Source of the DNA: Rhynchonema sp. JSB1_4
Taxonomy: Eukaryota > Nematoda > Chromadorea > Monhysterida > Xyalidae
Direction of reading: 5' to 3'
DNA: 64,000 nucleotides
Assembly: GCA_030248065.1 (NCBI GenBank)
Contig: JASAMV010003812.1
Location: 1-64,000 of the forward strand
Position numbers and translations under genes: made by a program. Numbering within the stretch: position 1 is the stretch's first letter; each line of letters opens with the position of its first letter. Below are positions 22,335 through 34,728 of this stretch, in pieces. The notes beneath the pieces were generated by a model that ran no database searches, was not told the DNA's origin, and saw only the letters and a program-made list of their open reading frames with translations.

Positions 22335-25300
22335 ATGCCGCCGTTTAGACGGAATCTGCAAGCTTCACTCATAATTCTAAATTTTGTGGCGGCCACCAAG
22401 CAGCAAGTGGTTCGTTTGACTTTTTAAAAATTCTTTGGATAAGCGTGTCCACATCAGTAACCTTAAAAAATTGATGGTGAACTTTACGTTGAAAATCATT
22501 TTCAGCTACGTATGTAGTGTGTGGCAGTCAGCTGCGCGCATTTTAAGTATAGTTATTCCGAAAATGGTCAAAAAATCGTTCTTAGTTTAACTTGAGGTGT
22601 CAAATGTCGTGTCGACCGACAGACAGCATTCCCTCTGTCGACACGCGACAGCATCCTCAAAAAATCTCGACATCCGGCCGTCCCGGAACATCGGACACCA
22701 ATCCCCAGCGCATAGTAGTTGATCCATTAGTTTTGCTGATGTTTCAGTATTTCAACAACGTGCCGCACGTCGAGGTCCCGCTGACGACCGAGGATTTTGC
22801 ACGATCGAAGTACATCACGAGAACTGGACAGCTGAATGATGTGACACCATATAGACGGGATCTGTTTGAGGTCAGTGGAATCATTGAAAGACTATATTTT
22901 AAGTTTTTGGCAAATTCCTGGGAATTATCCTCGCTCAATCAATGTGCAACAACAACAGCAAGCTGCACACAGCACGCACTATCATATTTATAACTGCGTT
23001 CATCTAGCTGGCTGAGGTTTCAGCCACACTAAACCACCATATATTTGCATGGGCTATGAAAAATATGTAACTGTCCTTGATAATTCCCTATTTCCTGCAT
23101 TTTCAGGGCGACATTTCAACTCCAGGCTTGTCATCGCAAAACATTGAGGAGTTCATCACGGGCAAACGCGGTGACGCGGTGCCGGGGGCGTTCTACAATG
23201 CGGTCAGGAACAAATACGGATTGTGGCCGAGTGGTCAGGTGCCATACGTCATATCCAGTCAATATTCGTCATATAGGTTGGTCGTTTTCAAGATTTTCTT
23301 GGCGTTGTTCTGTAAGGCATTCACTTTGCTACTTGGAAATTACACTATGTTGTCTCTTCAGTCGCTCTCAGATAGCAGCAGCCATCACTGAATATAATGA
23401 GAAAACCTGCATCAAGTTCATACCCCGTGATCCGCAACAACATGGTGCATACTTGTCGATTAAACCGGAGGATGGATGTTACTCAACGATTGGAAGGGAG
23501 GGTCAGTCAATCGACGTGATGTTATTGCCTGAGAACGCTGGTTTTGGAAGTTTTTTTACATTTCCACATTGAGCTGCTGCAGGAGGTCAGCAGATTGTAT
23601 CGCTGGGCACCGGTTGTATCCAAAAGGGTGTGATCATGCACGAGCTGCTGCACGCGTTGGGATTCTTTCACGAACAATCCCGACCGGATCGCGACTTGTT
23701 CGTTGACATCAAGTGGGAGAACATTCAGCCGTCGATGAAAGGTAATGGCCTATATACATTTTCTGGTAAGATGATGTTTCAGAATCAGTATAGAAAGCCT
23801 TGCTTGATTTTTAAAGGCCAATTCGACAAATACACAGTGAGAGTAATTGATGACTTGGGTGTACAGTACGATTACGGCAGCATCATGCACTACGGACCAT
23901 TTGCGTTCTCGTCAAATGGCGAAAGGACGGTTGAACCGAAGCAGGTCGGGTCGTTGTTGCTGTTTGTTTTCTAATTTTATTTATTTATCATCATTAAGTT
24001 ACCTAATTTTGATCTTGTCCAGGTCGGTGCACTGATCGGACAGCGCGAGCGACTGTCGGTGTTGGATTTGTACAAACTGAATTTGCTGTACGGATGTGAC
24101 AAAGGTGCGATTATTTTCTCTTCTTTTTCATTCGCACACACAATCTGGACTCATGTTCTTCCTGCAGCCAATCCCTCCCCTCAACCACTTCCCACTGCCG
24201 TGCCTCCTCCACCCATCCCTCAACCTTTGCCCACTTCGGGTCCGTGCATTGATCAACGCTTGGACTGTGTGCTACTGCAATCCCAATGTATTTCGACGAA
24301 ATGGGTGGAGGAGCAGTGTCCAGCGACATGCCAAAAGTGTGGGCAACGACCGAATCAAGGCGGAGGATCATCGACATCGAAATGTGTCGATCAAATTACT
24401 GGTTGTGCAGACTATCAGTTGATGGGCTACTGTCATCTGTACGCTGACTGGATGAAATCACAGTGCTCATGGACATGTGGCCTTTGTGATGCAGGCAAGT
24501 AGCCACTCAACAGCTTTTGAAGTACAAAACACCAACTCAACTCAATTTAAAGCACTCAAAACTGAAATATTCCAAAATATTTCAAGGCTCTGTGGCCGTC
24601 GGGTGCAAGGATCAGCACACGAACTGTGCCTATTACAACACGCTTGGTTACTGTGACACTTACAAGGACTACATGGAGAAACAATGCCCGGCCGCGTGTG
24701 GCGTGTGCAGCAAAATTGGACAAACAGGTTAGGTACTCAAACAAGCATCTTGAAATTTTAGAATCCATCATGTTGACCTCTTTCCACCACTCTCTCTCTC
24801 TTTTATTTGCCCACCCCTTCTATCCCCCTTTCTTTGCAAATTCAGGCGACCAGTGCGCGGACAAGGACGCTGGTACGGGTGTATGTCGGTCGCATGCGAC
24901 CAACGGCATGTGTGTCAGTAGTCGTCGTTACATGGAGGAGTTTTGTCCGGTCACCTGTGGCTTATGTGACACCATCCATGCGAACAACAACATCAATATT
25001 CGCATGAAAGGCGCTACGCACGCACCACCGCTTGCCCCTCACGCACCCGGTTGGCTTTATATCATATGCCACGGGTGAAACATCAGCTAACTCGAATCCA
25101 ATGTTGTTGCAGACCCAACGTGCCATGACCTACTGAGTGTCAACGACTGTTATCGACTCACAGCTAATCGGCCACACGTGTGTGCACCTGATGTTTCACG
25201 CTACTGTCCACTCTCTTGTGGCACATGTGCTAGTCAACAAAAACAACAGAACAACAACAATCTAAACAACAACATGCACAACAGTTGTTCAGACGTGTCG

Positions 25301-25393
25301 CCGCAGTGTGGCGCTGTGCTCGCCATCGCACCGGTCACCTGCCAATCACCGATCATCAGGGAACACTGTCAGAGAACTTGCGGTTATTGCTGA
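22335..25393 (+). CDS. Astacin (M12A) metalloprotease with six C-terminal ShKT domains
   Basis: Secreted zinc endopeptidase of the nematode NAS type. Confident exons: 22748-22870, 23107-23276, 23362-23501, 23583-23741, 23817-23944, 24023-24104, 24168-24494, 24587-24727, 24846-25049, 25113-25393, all in frame. The zinc site HELLHALGFFHEQSRPDRD (exon from 23583) and Met-turn SIMHYGP are intact. A Pro-rich linker after exon 24023-24104 leads into six ShKT domains, an unusually high number; the last ends exactly at the stop codon (CGYC). The intron after 24494 has a GC donor (GCAAGT). The 5' end is less sure. A probable signal-peptide exon begins at 22335 (MPPFRRNLQASLIILNFVAA), and an alternative frame opens at 22592. 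Known roles of such enzymes include hatching, moulting and procollagen processing; the substrate here is unknown. Confidence 0.9.
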
Positions 25394-25574
25394 TCACCCT
25401 TGCTCGGTCAGGGTCTCACACCAGTCTGTATATTTCACGTATAAACATGACAGTGACACAAATTTCTAAAAATTCATCAAAAAGTGCTCTTTTTTATCCT
25501 GGTAGGGGTAAAAGCATTTCCCAGGACTTCCTTGAACTTCATATTCACCATTTTTGTCAAGTATTTTGTATGTA

Positions 25575-27979
25575 TCACAATGTCACTAAAGCAGTGTCTT
25601 CACCAATGGCCTCGGTTGGGAGTTTCGCATCTTTATCCTTCTCCAACATTGTGAAACATCCAAATTTCTGGTCGGGCATTCTCTCTGGCATCGGTTTGCC
25701 CTTTGTTTCGTCCAGGCACGTGATTGTGAGAATCAGAGTGGTCAACACGAACATGGTCATCAGACTGGTTGAGATCTGCAAAAATATTTACAAAAATATT
25801 AGGCACTTCGAAATATATTCCGTGTTCCTTTAATGAAAATGTCGTGAAAATATGAAAAAAACCTGAGGATACTGTTCACCAAGAAACACAATTTGGGGTG
25901 CGACGGCGCCGCCAATTCTGGCACAAAACGACATTGAGCCATTCGAGATATTGCGAACGGGAGTGGGGTAGAGCTCGGCTGACAGAAGGTAGATCAGGAT
26001 CCAGACCGGTGCCAGAACAGCTTTCGCGATCAGGTTGGCGAATCTGAATAAATCGGAGAACCACACTGGTCAGGTTTGTTCTCTAAGTTGTTGAAACATC
26101 ACCCAACGCACCGAATCACTTGTTGATTGTCTTCCGACCCAACGAACGTGCAAACGGTGTACGTTATGTATAAGACAGCTTCCAGACCCCACAAAATCGA
26201 CAACAATGGCTTGCGACCTAGTCGTCTGAAGATTCGTGTTGTCAAGAATGTGGCGATTTCAGCCACGTACCCAGCACCAGCCACGATCAGCCAGTTGTAG
26301 TAGATGTTGTTCGATAAGTTGCCGATACCGAATCCGATTGTATACGCGCCTGATATGACATAAACATGTATTGTGTATGAAACATTAGGCAGCCTACCGT
26401 ATGTCCATTACAAACTTGCACTGGCAGTGAACCAGCCGACCCCCAACGCCAGTGTGTAACGCGTCAGACGCCAGTTGTAGCACAAATGCCAATACGTGTA
26501 CCGATGGGGGACCGAATTGGCACTTTTACGCAACATCTCTTGGCCGTCTTCGATGTCTTTCTGGAATTTTCAGTACAATTCTCACAACAAAAGTGCTTTA
26601 TTCTGCTCACATCTGGAAGTAAATAAGAAATCCGTCCGACTCTGACAAACCCTTAGTTGAGTCAACTTCAACTTGGCCCTATTTCGTCTCGCCACCGCAC
26701 CCAACACGCGTTCGGCATCACTGTAACGTGACTTTGTGATCAGCCATCGGGGTGACTCGTCGATGAGCACAATCAACAGTAAGATGCCAGGGAAGCACCA
26801 GATTCCTGCAAAGATTCAACACTTAAGTGAGTTATATATGTGTTGAACACAGGTAAGTTCTTATACATAGCATCCAAAGTCAATGTATCAGCTCAAGCCA
26901 ACAAGAGCAAAAGCCTCAGTGGTAGTAGTACATAGTAGCCTAAGGGCAAAAGCCGAAGTGTGGAGGCTATGTGCAAGGCTAAGTACAAAATTCTAAGTGT
27001 AGCAGTGTCGTAGCCCAAGTGCAAAAGCCCAAGTCCAAAAGCTCTAGTTCGAAATTCGCCTGAGTGCGAAAGCCGAAGTGCAAATGCTCCAGTCCGAAAG
27101 CCTAAAAGCCCAAGTGCAAAAGCCTTGGCCCAAACGCCTAACCTTGCCAGAGCACGCACTTTCTCCATCCAGCAGTGAGCCAAGTGAGCAAGACCATTGG
27201 CATGGTGGACAATGACCAGCCGCTTAAGCACATGATGATGAAACGATACTTGAGGCACATGAACTCACACATCAATACGTAGCCGGTGGTGATCAGGCTT
27301 GAAAAATTAAAGTTCGAAAAACAGAAAAAAGAAAAGCCAAGAAAAATCTTATCTCCAGCAAGAATGCCGATCACAAATCGAGACACGGTGAACCAAACGT
27401 AGTCGGGCACAAATGATGACAGAATCTGACAGACACCTATGCCTGACCAGCAGACCATTAACATACGACGTCGACCGAAATGATCTGATAATTGACCGAA
27501 TGCTGGAGCACCGATCATCACACCTGGGGTATAAAATGGTAATCTTTGCTTAATCTACTGAAAAGGGATTAAATCGCATCATAATATCGCTTACCCAACA
27601 TCTGCCAAGTTGTCGGCGCGTAGACTTTCACCAAATCTTCGCAAATGAGACCCCATTCGGAAGCAATTGACTCAAACACCGGTGCTGAGAGAGTGTAATT
27701 CGCGCACGCACCCGTGTGTATGGCAGCACAGGCTTGGTCCATGTCGGTGAAAGTGCGGTTTGTTGGGGTCGAATTGTGGAAAGTTGCGTCATTTTGAGTG
27801 AAATCACTGTCATCAGTCAGTTGAGAAATTATGCAGTGTACTGCCGGTTTGAGAGCAGCAGTCGACATGAAGTACATAGTGTTTTGGACGCAGAAACTGT
27901 TCAGAAAGAACACAAGCAAAACAGAGATCTGGTACAAGCCGAAACCGAGATACTCGTCGATATCAAATGCGGGAGACAT
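25575..27979 (-). CDS. SLC22-like organic ion transporter (MFS)
   Basis: Major facilitator transporter, probably in the plasma membrane, moving organic cations, anions or carnitine-like solutes. Start ATG at 27979 (MSPAFDIDEYLGFGLYQ). Exons (minus): 27979-27595, from 27523 to about 27354, 27297-27143, 26805-26651, 26560-26416, from 26349, then two more to the stop at 25575. Family marks: a large first extracellular loop with Asn-X-Ser/Thr and Cys, the loop signature GQLSDHFGRRRML, ESPRWLITKSRYSDAERVL after TM6, and AELYPTPVRN in the second half, near the usual ~12 TM layout. The junction between exons 2 and 3 lacks a GT or GC donor (GCTGG then AGATAAG). It is an odd intron or an assembly error. 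The next intron holds a degenerate tandem repeat. The substrate cannot be inferred. Confidence 0.88.
26890..27135. repeat. Degenerate minisatellite in an SLC22-like intron
   Basis: Imperfect repeats of about 15-18 bases built on AAGCCCAAGTGCAAAAGCC fill about 240 bases. The composition resembles the TAGGCTTGGGC repeats inside the element at 30655-30955 (reverse complement). Confidence 0.7.
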
Positions 27980-29540
27980 AGTGGAGTTTTGATGGACTGT
28001 CACGTCTCAGCAACAGTGTCTGCAAATTTGGTAAATTATTTCGACTGTGCGGACACAGTAATTGCACCCTGACAAAATGAGCACAGCGTACAGGTTTCTG
28101 AAATTGTGCAAATTGAATGACACAAGCACACAGCGAACGAAAAATGTTTCACTGTTTACGCAAGAGCAGTATCATATGCACATGCACAATACGAGTTTAT
28201 TGGCATTCCTGTGCACGAGACGTTATTCGTTTCATCGCATGACCGGATCATGAAGTGTGTTTGGTGCCTGAGTTGTGTTTGGGCTTGGTGTACATTCAGC
28301 TTCACAGTGCCTGTGTGTGTAGCAACAAACATGCACCAGGGTGGCATTGCATGAGATCGCTGAATACTCATGTGTCATGTGGCCAAGACGTCCGGCCCGA
28401 GCCTATCATGATGTCTGCGCAGTGCAGCAAGTGAACAGATTGTGTCGCTGGGCACTGGTTCATTTTGACTTTAACAATTCGTGTTAGCGATCGGCCGTTC
28501 TGAAAAGTGACTGTTTTCATAGGTACCATGGAGTGTGACGTTTTTTTCGCAAACCATTGTCACTGTGGGTGCAGCATGATTTGGTGGTGCTCAAACTTAA
28601 TTGGACAATACTGAAACTGATCAGATGCCCTGGTTGCTTGGTGATATGCGCGACCATCACCGCAATGCATAATATGGTACATTGTGTGCACTGGCAGCTT
28701 ACAGCCTCAGCAGCAGTGGTGTTTTCATAGATTCTTTTGCACAATCGAGCATCGGGCTGATGTCAATACACTCTGCGGTTGTCGCATAGCACGATGGACT
28801 GCAGCACCAGCTACAATCATGGGCTGATTGCGGCATGTGCATGAAGACGCACACGCAGCACAGCACAAACCAGAAACTCAGCAAATGCATCCGTGAGCAC
28901 AAGTTTGAACCATGCCCATGCACTTGAGCCTGATCCATGGGACTGCGCAGGTCTAGGTGCCTTCCATGCTGGATGGGCAGCCCTCAAGCAGCCAATTAGT
29001 GCAACTGGCTCTGTATATTGTGGTCGTAACGACGCATCAGCCACCACTACCACTGCATATCTGCATTGGATGACGTTTTGTTTTTGTCTGGTTGTCAAGT
29101 TGAGCTGCGCTGCACATTATATGTACATACATATTACGCTTACTGGCACAATGCCGCAGCTTAATAATGCATGTATGTACCTAACAGTAAAAACCAATGC
29201 CATACCTGGGTTATGCACATGGATGTGCACTTTTTTTGGCTTAGCATGAAACTCCAATTGCCATAGTTTCTCACTATACTCTAGGTATGTATGTACCTGT
29301 AAGTTAATCGGATTTACTGGTTGTTAACTTCCGTGAAAGCGATGGTTCGTACCAACTCAATGGTTAACGTCGTGATTGGTCTTCTGCTGTCAATCATTGA
29401 TGTCACCGTTCAGCTTCGTACGTTTCTTCTTGGCTCATTCTGTTGACCGACAGAATTCGATCCAACCGAGTCAGATCGGAAACAGATTGCCTGCTGCAAT
29501 CCCACAGCGCATGGCTCACATGCAAAGTGTAGCGTCGACA
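27980..29540. other. Intergenic DNA between divergent genes
   Basis: Contains many TGCA/ACATACAT-type short motifs but no supported coding frame, RNA gene or long repeat. It should include the promoter of the SLC22-like gene near 28000-28100. Confidence 0.4.
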
Positions 29541-29544
29541 GGGC

Positions 29545-29885
29545 AATGCGTGTATAGTCCGTCCACCAGCTCATGGCACTTTGTGTTGCTGCTGGCTGGT
29601 TTGTTCCCTTCCTCCACGTTCTAATGAAAGAGAAATTGAGTTTCCAAAAAAAATTATTTTTGCTCCTAAATTGCTGTTTTTATGAAATCGACGTGTTTTA
29701 TCGATTTTAATCTAATTTAATTTTAAATTTGATCGAATTCAATCGTTTTCGACACATTTTCTTATTTTTTAGGGTTTTTTTGCAAAATCTCTCACGCTCA
29801 ATTTCTCTTTCATTAGAACGTGGAGGAAGGGAACAAACCGGCCAGCAGCAACACAAAGTGCCATGAGCTGGTGGACGGACTATAC
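29545..29885. mobile_element. Inverted-repeat element
   Basis: Arms of about 90 bases (GTCCGTCCACCAGCTCATGG, TGTTCCCTTCCTCCACGTTC on the left; GAACGTGGAGGAAGGGAACA, CCATGAGCTGGTGGACGGAC on the right) flank an AT-rich centre. No coding capacity. Confidence 0.85.
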
Positions 29886-29929
29886 TTTACACTTTGTGTG
29901 TGTGCAGTCTGAGCTGTCTGCATACACAG

Positions 29930-30030
29930 GTGTTGAAGCAGTGCAACTTTGGGGCGCAGCCAGACTCGTCCGTAGAGCGCTGGCCAGTGGCGGCGGTTCG
30001 AGTCCTTCCAGGGACATCGGTTTGGTGTGC
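29930..30030 (+). repeat. tRNA-like (SINE-like) sequence
   Basis: ACTCGTCCGTAGAGCGCTGG resembles a tRNA D-arm (GTAGAGC), followed by a near-perfect B box GGTTCGAGTCC. The upstream block TGTTGAAG, GGGCGCAGCC matches 6075-6110. No complete cloverleaf closes, so this is a retroposed fragment rather than a tRNA gene. Confidence 0.45.
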
Positions 30031-30142
30031 GGCTCGAGGTTCACGCAGGCATAGCGTTTTGGCTGCGTCGACGCGCAAATGATTTAGGGGTGATTCTGAA
30101 CAAGTCTCATGTCTACGTTATTAGAGTAGGCCTTGAGCGTCA

Positions 30143-33100
30143 GTGGTTTGGAAGATTGTCCGATCCAAATGTATCCCGTTTGGCTGCATTATGTCTTGTC
30201 CAGCTTGTCAAGTCCGTTCTGTCCCGCACGCAGGTTGCAGCGAATACAAGATCCCCCACTTGTTGATCAATGGTCGCTGTTTCCTGTGGTACAAGCATCG
30301 TTGGTTGACATTTGCCGGCGCCAAAACGGCCTGCTCCGACGGTCGACATGGCTATGTCGGGTCACTGGCGGTGTTCAGTGATCTGGCCGAAATGCTGGCC
30401 GTCTCGAACATGTTATTTCAAGTGAGCGAATGCTAAGTATTGTGTTTCTGATGTTGTCCTTTTGAAACGAGCAACACCACAACCGCAAAAATCGCACACG
30501 TACAGTACCTAGGTACCTGCTTTGTCGGTGCATTCAAATCTCTGCCACACCAATAACATATCGGTTCTCAAACTTTATTCGTGTCAGATCGTCAACTGTC
30601 GTCGTCCACTCAGATCAGACCGGACTGTAATGTCATCAACTTCGTTGCCGTTCGTTGGTGGCCGGGCAATTGAGCAAAGCACATGTGAGCAAGACCACTT
30701 TGAGCAAGAAAAAAGGGCAGAGCCAAAAGAGCAGAACTCTTACTTTGTCCCAGCAATGGCTTAGGCTTGGGCTGATTCAGGTATCAGGCTTAGGCTTGGG
30801 CTTAGGCCTACACTTAGGCTTAGTTTTGTGTTTCGGCTTAGGTTTAGGCTTGGGCCTATTTGTTTCTAGGTTCTGCTCTTTTGGCCTCTGCTCTTTTTCG
30901 CTTGCTCAAAGTGGTCTTGCTCAAACGTGCTTTGCTCAATTGCCCGTCCGCGTTGTCGCTTCATCAAATGCACGCCACCTAATACCTATACGTGCATACA
31001 TACCTAAAGGCAAACTACTCCAACACGAGCCCGATTTCGAAGGTGGTGTGTATTCAAAACGAATAGAAAGAGAAAATCATCATATGTACCTACATACCTA
31101 GCACACTCGTCCTGGCCTTGACGACCACAGTTGACGATTTCAGTTGACAACTAAACAATATTAGCTGGTTTTCACAAGCTAACATATTGAAAAGGATTTT
31201 TCCACAGAATGGTTGCACTGGAGTCCAGCAAGCCGGGCCTTGGGTGGGCCTGGAGCGTGTAGGTGCGTGCACGATGCCTGCCTACGATGGCTTGCAATGG
31301 GTGAACGGCACCGGAATCGGACCTGCAGCTTCGACCAGCTGGTAAACAAAATTTTTAAATTTGTTTTGAAAATTAAGTGATAGCAAGGCTGGTGCACAGA
31401 CAGCAACGTATGTAAGTTGGTGCACAGACAGCAACGTATGTATGTAAGTTGTCTGTTACCGTGTCCGATCTGGCAGGTTAGGGTTTGGTCTAGTTGGCTC
31501 TGGGATGAACACCGAATTGGGTGGGGGAAGGGTACTTCAGTGTGTGTGCATGGGTCAACCCTGTCTTCCATCCCTGATAAGGTACATAGGTAGTATCTAA
31601 ATGGGGAGCTGCTTGCTGCGGAGTAAGGACTTTTCCCGGAGAATGCCGGGACCTCGGATTGGAAGAGTACCTACCGGTGGTACTTGGCCCACGAAAAGAC
31701 TTTGCTTTTTACTTCATGTAACCGGTAATCACAGGTGGTTGCCATCCGAACCGTCCAGTTGTGCCTCAGCGGGCATCATTCTCAATCCAGACAATCAACT
31801 ACTAGGAGACAAAAATGTCGCGGATTTCCGCACGTTGGTGTGCATGTTCGGTGAGTTCATAGAAATTAGTAATATTATTACGGGAGTTACATATGCATAT
31901 TTACACTATACTTATACGAATATGCATACACTCGCAAAAGTTCACATGGTCATACCCTTCTAGCATCCTTCTATAATTGAACGACTGATCAGTCCCCAAA
32001 TTGACATAAAGCTCCCAAGCGGTACATAGTGAATATTCGTCACATGTAATGAACTGGTCCCGTTCCGTCACTATGTATTGGCCTGACTGTAACTGTCCAT
32101 ACTGTATATCTCATTTCAGATGAACCGCCTGAAAACCCATCCAGTAAGTGCTTTCTATGAATCAAGTATGGCCTTCATTGTGTAAGGATGTGAAATGAAC
32201 CCTGTCAGATTGTTCGCACGCCACTCACGCCACCCGACAATTGGACGATCAATGTTACGTGTTGGTGAAGACAACAGTCGATCGTTACGTATCGCGATTG
32301 GCTTGTGCCGACGGTACGCACGGATTCTACGGAGCGCTGGCGATGCCAAGGGATGACAACCACAGGACCATGCTGCAGCTGATCGATGACGTAAGTGCAG
32401 CACACCTAGTTCCCGCCGCGGTATTCCCGAATGTGGAACTTGAAATGACAGACAATGGGTATGCGCTGGAAAATTAAGTGCAAAAACACTAATGAAAATT
32501 AGCTAAATCACGTAATTGTGCGTTTAATCATATATTGTCGTAACCCACGAATGACCGGATGGCCGTATTCGAGGCGAACGGCCTGTCAAGCGCACCATCT
32601 GCAAAACTCGCAAATGAGAGCGATCTATACATACGTAAAGCACACATTACCTGTCTGTACACAGGAAGGCGTGACAACCATTAACGTTGGGATCGAGCGA
32701 CTGCCCAACCCAAGCACCGGCGCTGATGACAGCTGGATGTGGATTGATGGTCGATTTGCGGGCACCCTCCCTGCTCCGAAAGTATTGGACAGCGTCCAAC
32801 ACGCAACCGGTTAGACGCGCAATGGTGACATCGTGACAAGGAATGGATTCAGTCGTCACTTTCCTGGCCATGCACCCTTTTAGGTCTATTACACACGAAC
32901 AATAATTTTTACGACGGTGTTGGTGAGTCGCGACGGATCTTCGTATGCGAGTTCGGTTAGTCGGCCTCGGCCGTTGAGCAACAGTCCTGTGACTTGTTAA
33001 ATAGTATACCTTGTTATTTCAGATATCACCCAATACCCAAACAGTGAGTTAAATTTTGTCTTGAACAAAGCATGAAAAGGACTGTCACAGCTATAGGTAA

Positions 33101-34728
33101 ACATTGTACCACAGGTTGCCACAACGACACCTTCAACTACAAAGCAGTCGGCAATCGATGTTTCCACCTGTTCCTGGACTACCAATACACTTGGTGGCAC
33201 GCACGTGATATTTGCAAGTACGGTATCACCACCATGGTCCATTCGAACCGGGACATTGGATATCGAGGGTCATTGGGCATGCCGGACACTCCCGAAACTC
33301 GGCAGGCTATTGTTGATCTGTTGAACCAGGTGAGACGCTTGATACGCACAACGGGCTTCAATGATGATGAAAAATCGACAATACAAAATGTTGGCGCACA
33401 CATTAGTATCAGTCAGTTTTAGGCGCAAGTGGGTAACTACGTTCACATTGGTCTGTACCGAGGAGGCGCCAACTGCTACTATGCGCGACATGATAACATC
33501 TACTACATGGATGGTGAACAGATGAAGATTGGAGCTGGAAATTACAGGTTACGAAAATGGCATCAGCTGAGTGAAAACAACTTTCAAACGTCAAAACATT
33601 AATGTTACTGGCAATGCAGATATCCTGAACCGACCTCATGTGGTGAGTTAGGTACTCGGATGGACGGAGGCACAAGCTTAGGAGGCCTAATTGATATAAA
33701 TGCAAACTACTTCTACATGTGCCAGTACAAGCTTGGTTGGCCGATTTTTCTATTTCCAATATTCGTTCAAAAATAATTTTGTTGATTTCGTGATTGTAGG
33801 GTGTGAAGTGCCAACTGAGCCTGAGTCATGTCCAGGTTAGTTGTCAAGCCAATTGTTTCTACACTTTAGTTGTTTGTACACTGCTGTTTTCGATGAAAGC
33901 GCTTTGATGAAAACACCTTCAAAAAACAGTGCAGGGAGATTGAGCCAATTTAAAATTGCAGGCAAGCCCAACAAAATACAGTATCAGTCCAAAGTTGGTA
34001 CCGCAGGATTGACCACTGTTATTGGAAATGATCACATAGGTATGCATATGTATGTATAGGGTGGCCCAAAAGCAGCTACACCAGGTTAAGTATGGATGTG
34101 TGAGAAACTCATGCGAAAAGGCTTCAAACAGGCTAAAACTTGGGTGCCGGGGGGTTTTCGGACACGGGGAATGCGGCAATTACCTTGACTTTTTAGTCCG
34201 GGCATTTTGGGTACGAGGAATACAGCCCGTCAAAGTTGGGTCCAAGAATTGGGGACCCAGCCATTTTGTAGACCCTACCTGGACTAAAAAAATAAGGTCA
34301 TTTCCGGATTCCCCGTGTCCGAAAACCCCCGGCACCCAATTTTTAGCTTGCATGAAGCTTTTTCGCATGAGTTTCTCCCACATCCATCCTTAACCTAGTG
34401 CATACATAGCTACTTTTGGGCCACCCTATATGTATGTATTAAAGTATAAATGAAAAGCTATAGGTACATATAGCAGCTTGTAAATCAATATTTATTTTAT
34501 CAGGAATTGCATTCCAAGGGAATTGTGCACAGCTGTGTTCGCATAATTGCCTGTGTGAAGCCTACACCTACTATTCGGTAAGCGTTTTGTCTTCCAATCA
34601 TGAAAATTCAAACATGTCATGACTTTTTGTAGAACACCAAAACATGTCGTCTGCACTGGACCTGGCCCGGACATCACTGCTTTGAAACGCAAGCAAACGC
34701 GACCGCTGTTGTGTTTTGGAAAATGTAG
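30143..34728 (+). CDS. Secreted protein with three C-type lectin domains and a cysteine-rich PAN/apple-like tail
   Basis: Multi-exon gene. CTLD1: 30236-30422 (CSEYK, GRCFLWY, LTFAGAKTACSDG), 31207-31341 (GPWVGLERV, YDGLQWVNG) and 31733-31850. CTLD2: 32208-32391 (QCYVLVK, LACADGTHGFYGALA), 32668-32811 (VGIERL, DSWMWIDGRFAG) and 32884-32955 (RRIFVCEF). CTLD3: 33114-33330 (NRCFHLFLDY, WWHARDICKYG), 33424-33548 and 33620-33751. Short Pro-rich exons follow. The last two exons, 34502-34579 and 34634-34728 (GNCAQLCSHNCLCEAYTYYS; TKTCRLHWTW), look like a PAN/apple module. Most exon joins are phase-compatible. No CTLD shows a clear EPN or QPD calcium/sugar motif, so carbohydrate binding is doubtful. 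The true 5' end and signal peptide were not found; 30143 is only the first ATG in frame. AATAAA at ~34776. In nematodes such proteins are often gut- or immunity-related. Confidence 0.85.
30655..30960. mobile_element. Inverted-repeat element, copy A (copy B at 41334-41556)
   Basis: Ends: GGCCGGGCAATTGAGCAAAG on the left and GCTTTGCTCAATTGCCCGTC on the right, with inner pair GACCACTTTGAGCAAG and CTTGCTCAAAGTGGTC. The centre is TAGGCTTGGGCTTAGG tandem sequence. It lies in an intron of the lectin gene. Confidence 0.85.
34059..34426. mobile_element. Mariner-like MITE, flanked by TA
   Basis: Ends GGGTGGCCCAAAAGCAGCTA and TAGCTACTTTTGGGCCACCC are inverted. Arms of about 150 bases pair (GAAACTCATGCGAAAAGGCTT, CGGACACGGGGAAT). 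A TA dinucleotide sits directly outside both ends, as expected for a Tc1/mariner target-site duplication. At 368 bases it cannot encode a transposase. It lies in an intron near the 3' end of the lectin gene. Confidence 0.88.

Noticed and set aside
23772..23816. Alternative astacin exon start after TGATGTTTCAG at 23782
   Set aside because: With the required phase it runs into a stop within four codons; the acceptor before 23817 gives the conserved GQFDKYTV sequence.
26890..27135. CRISPR-like array
   Set aside because: Repeats are short, degenerate and without spacers of constant length; it is an intronic minisatellite in a eukaryote.
28817..29249. Overlapping open frames on both strands between the transporter and lectin genes
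   Set aside because: No domain or splice support; composition follows simple TGCA-rich sequence.
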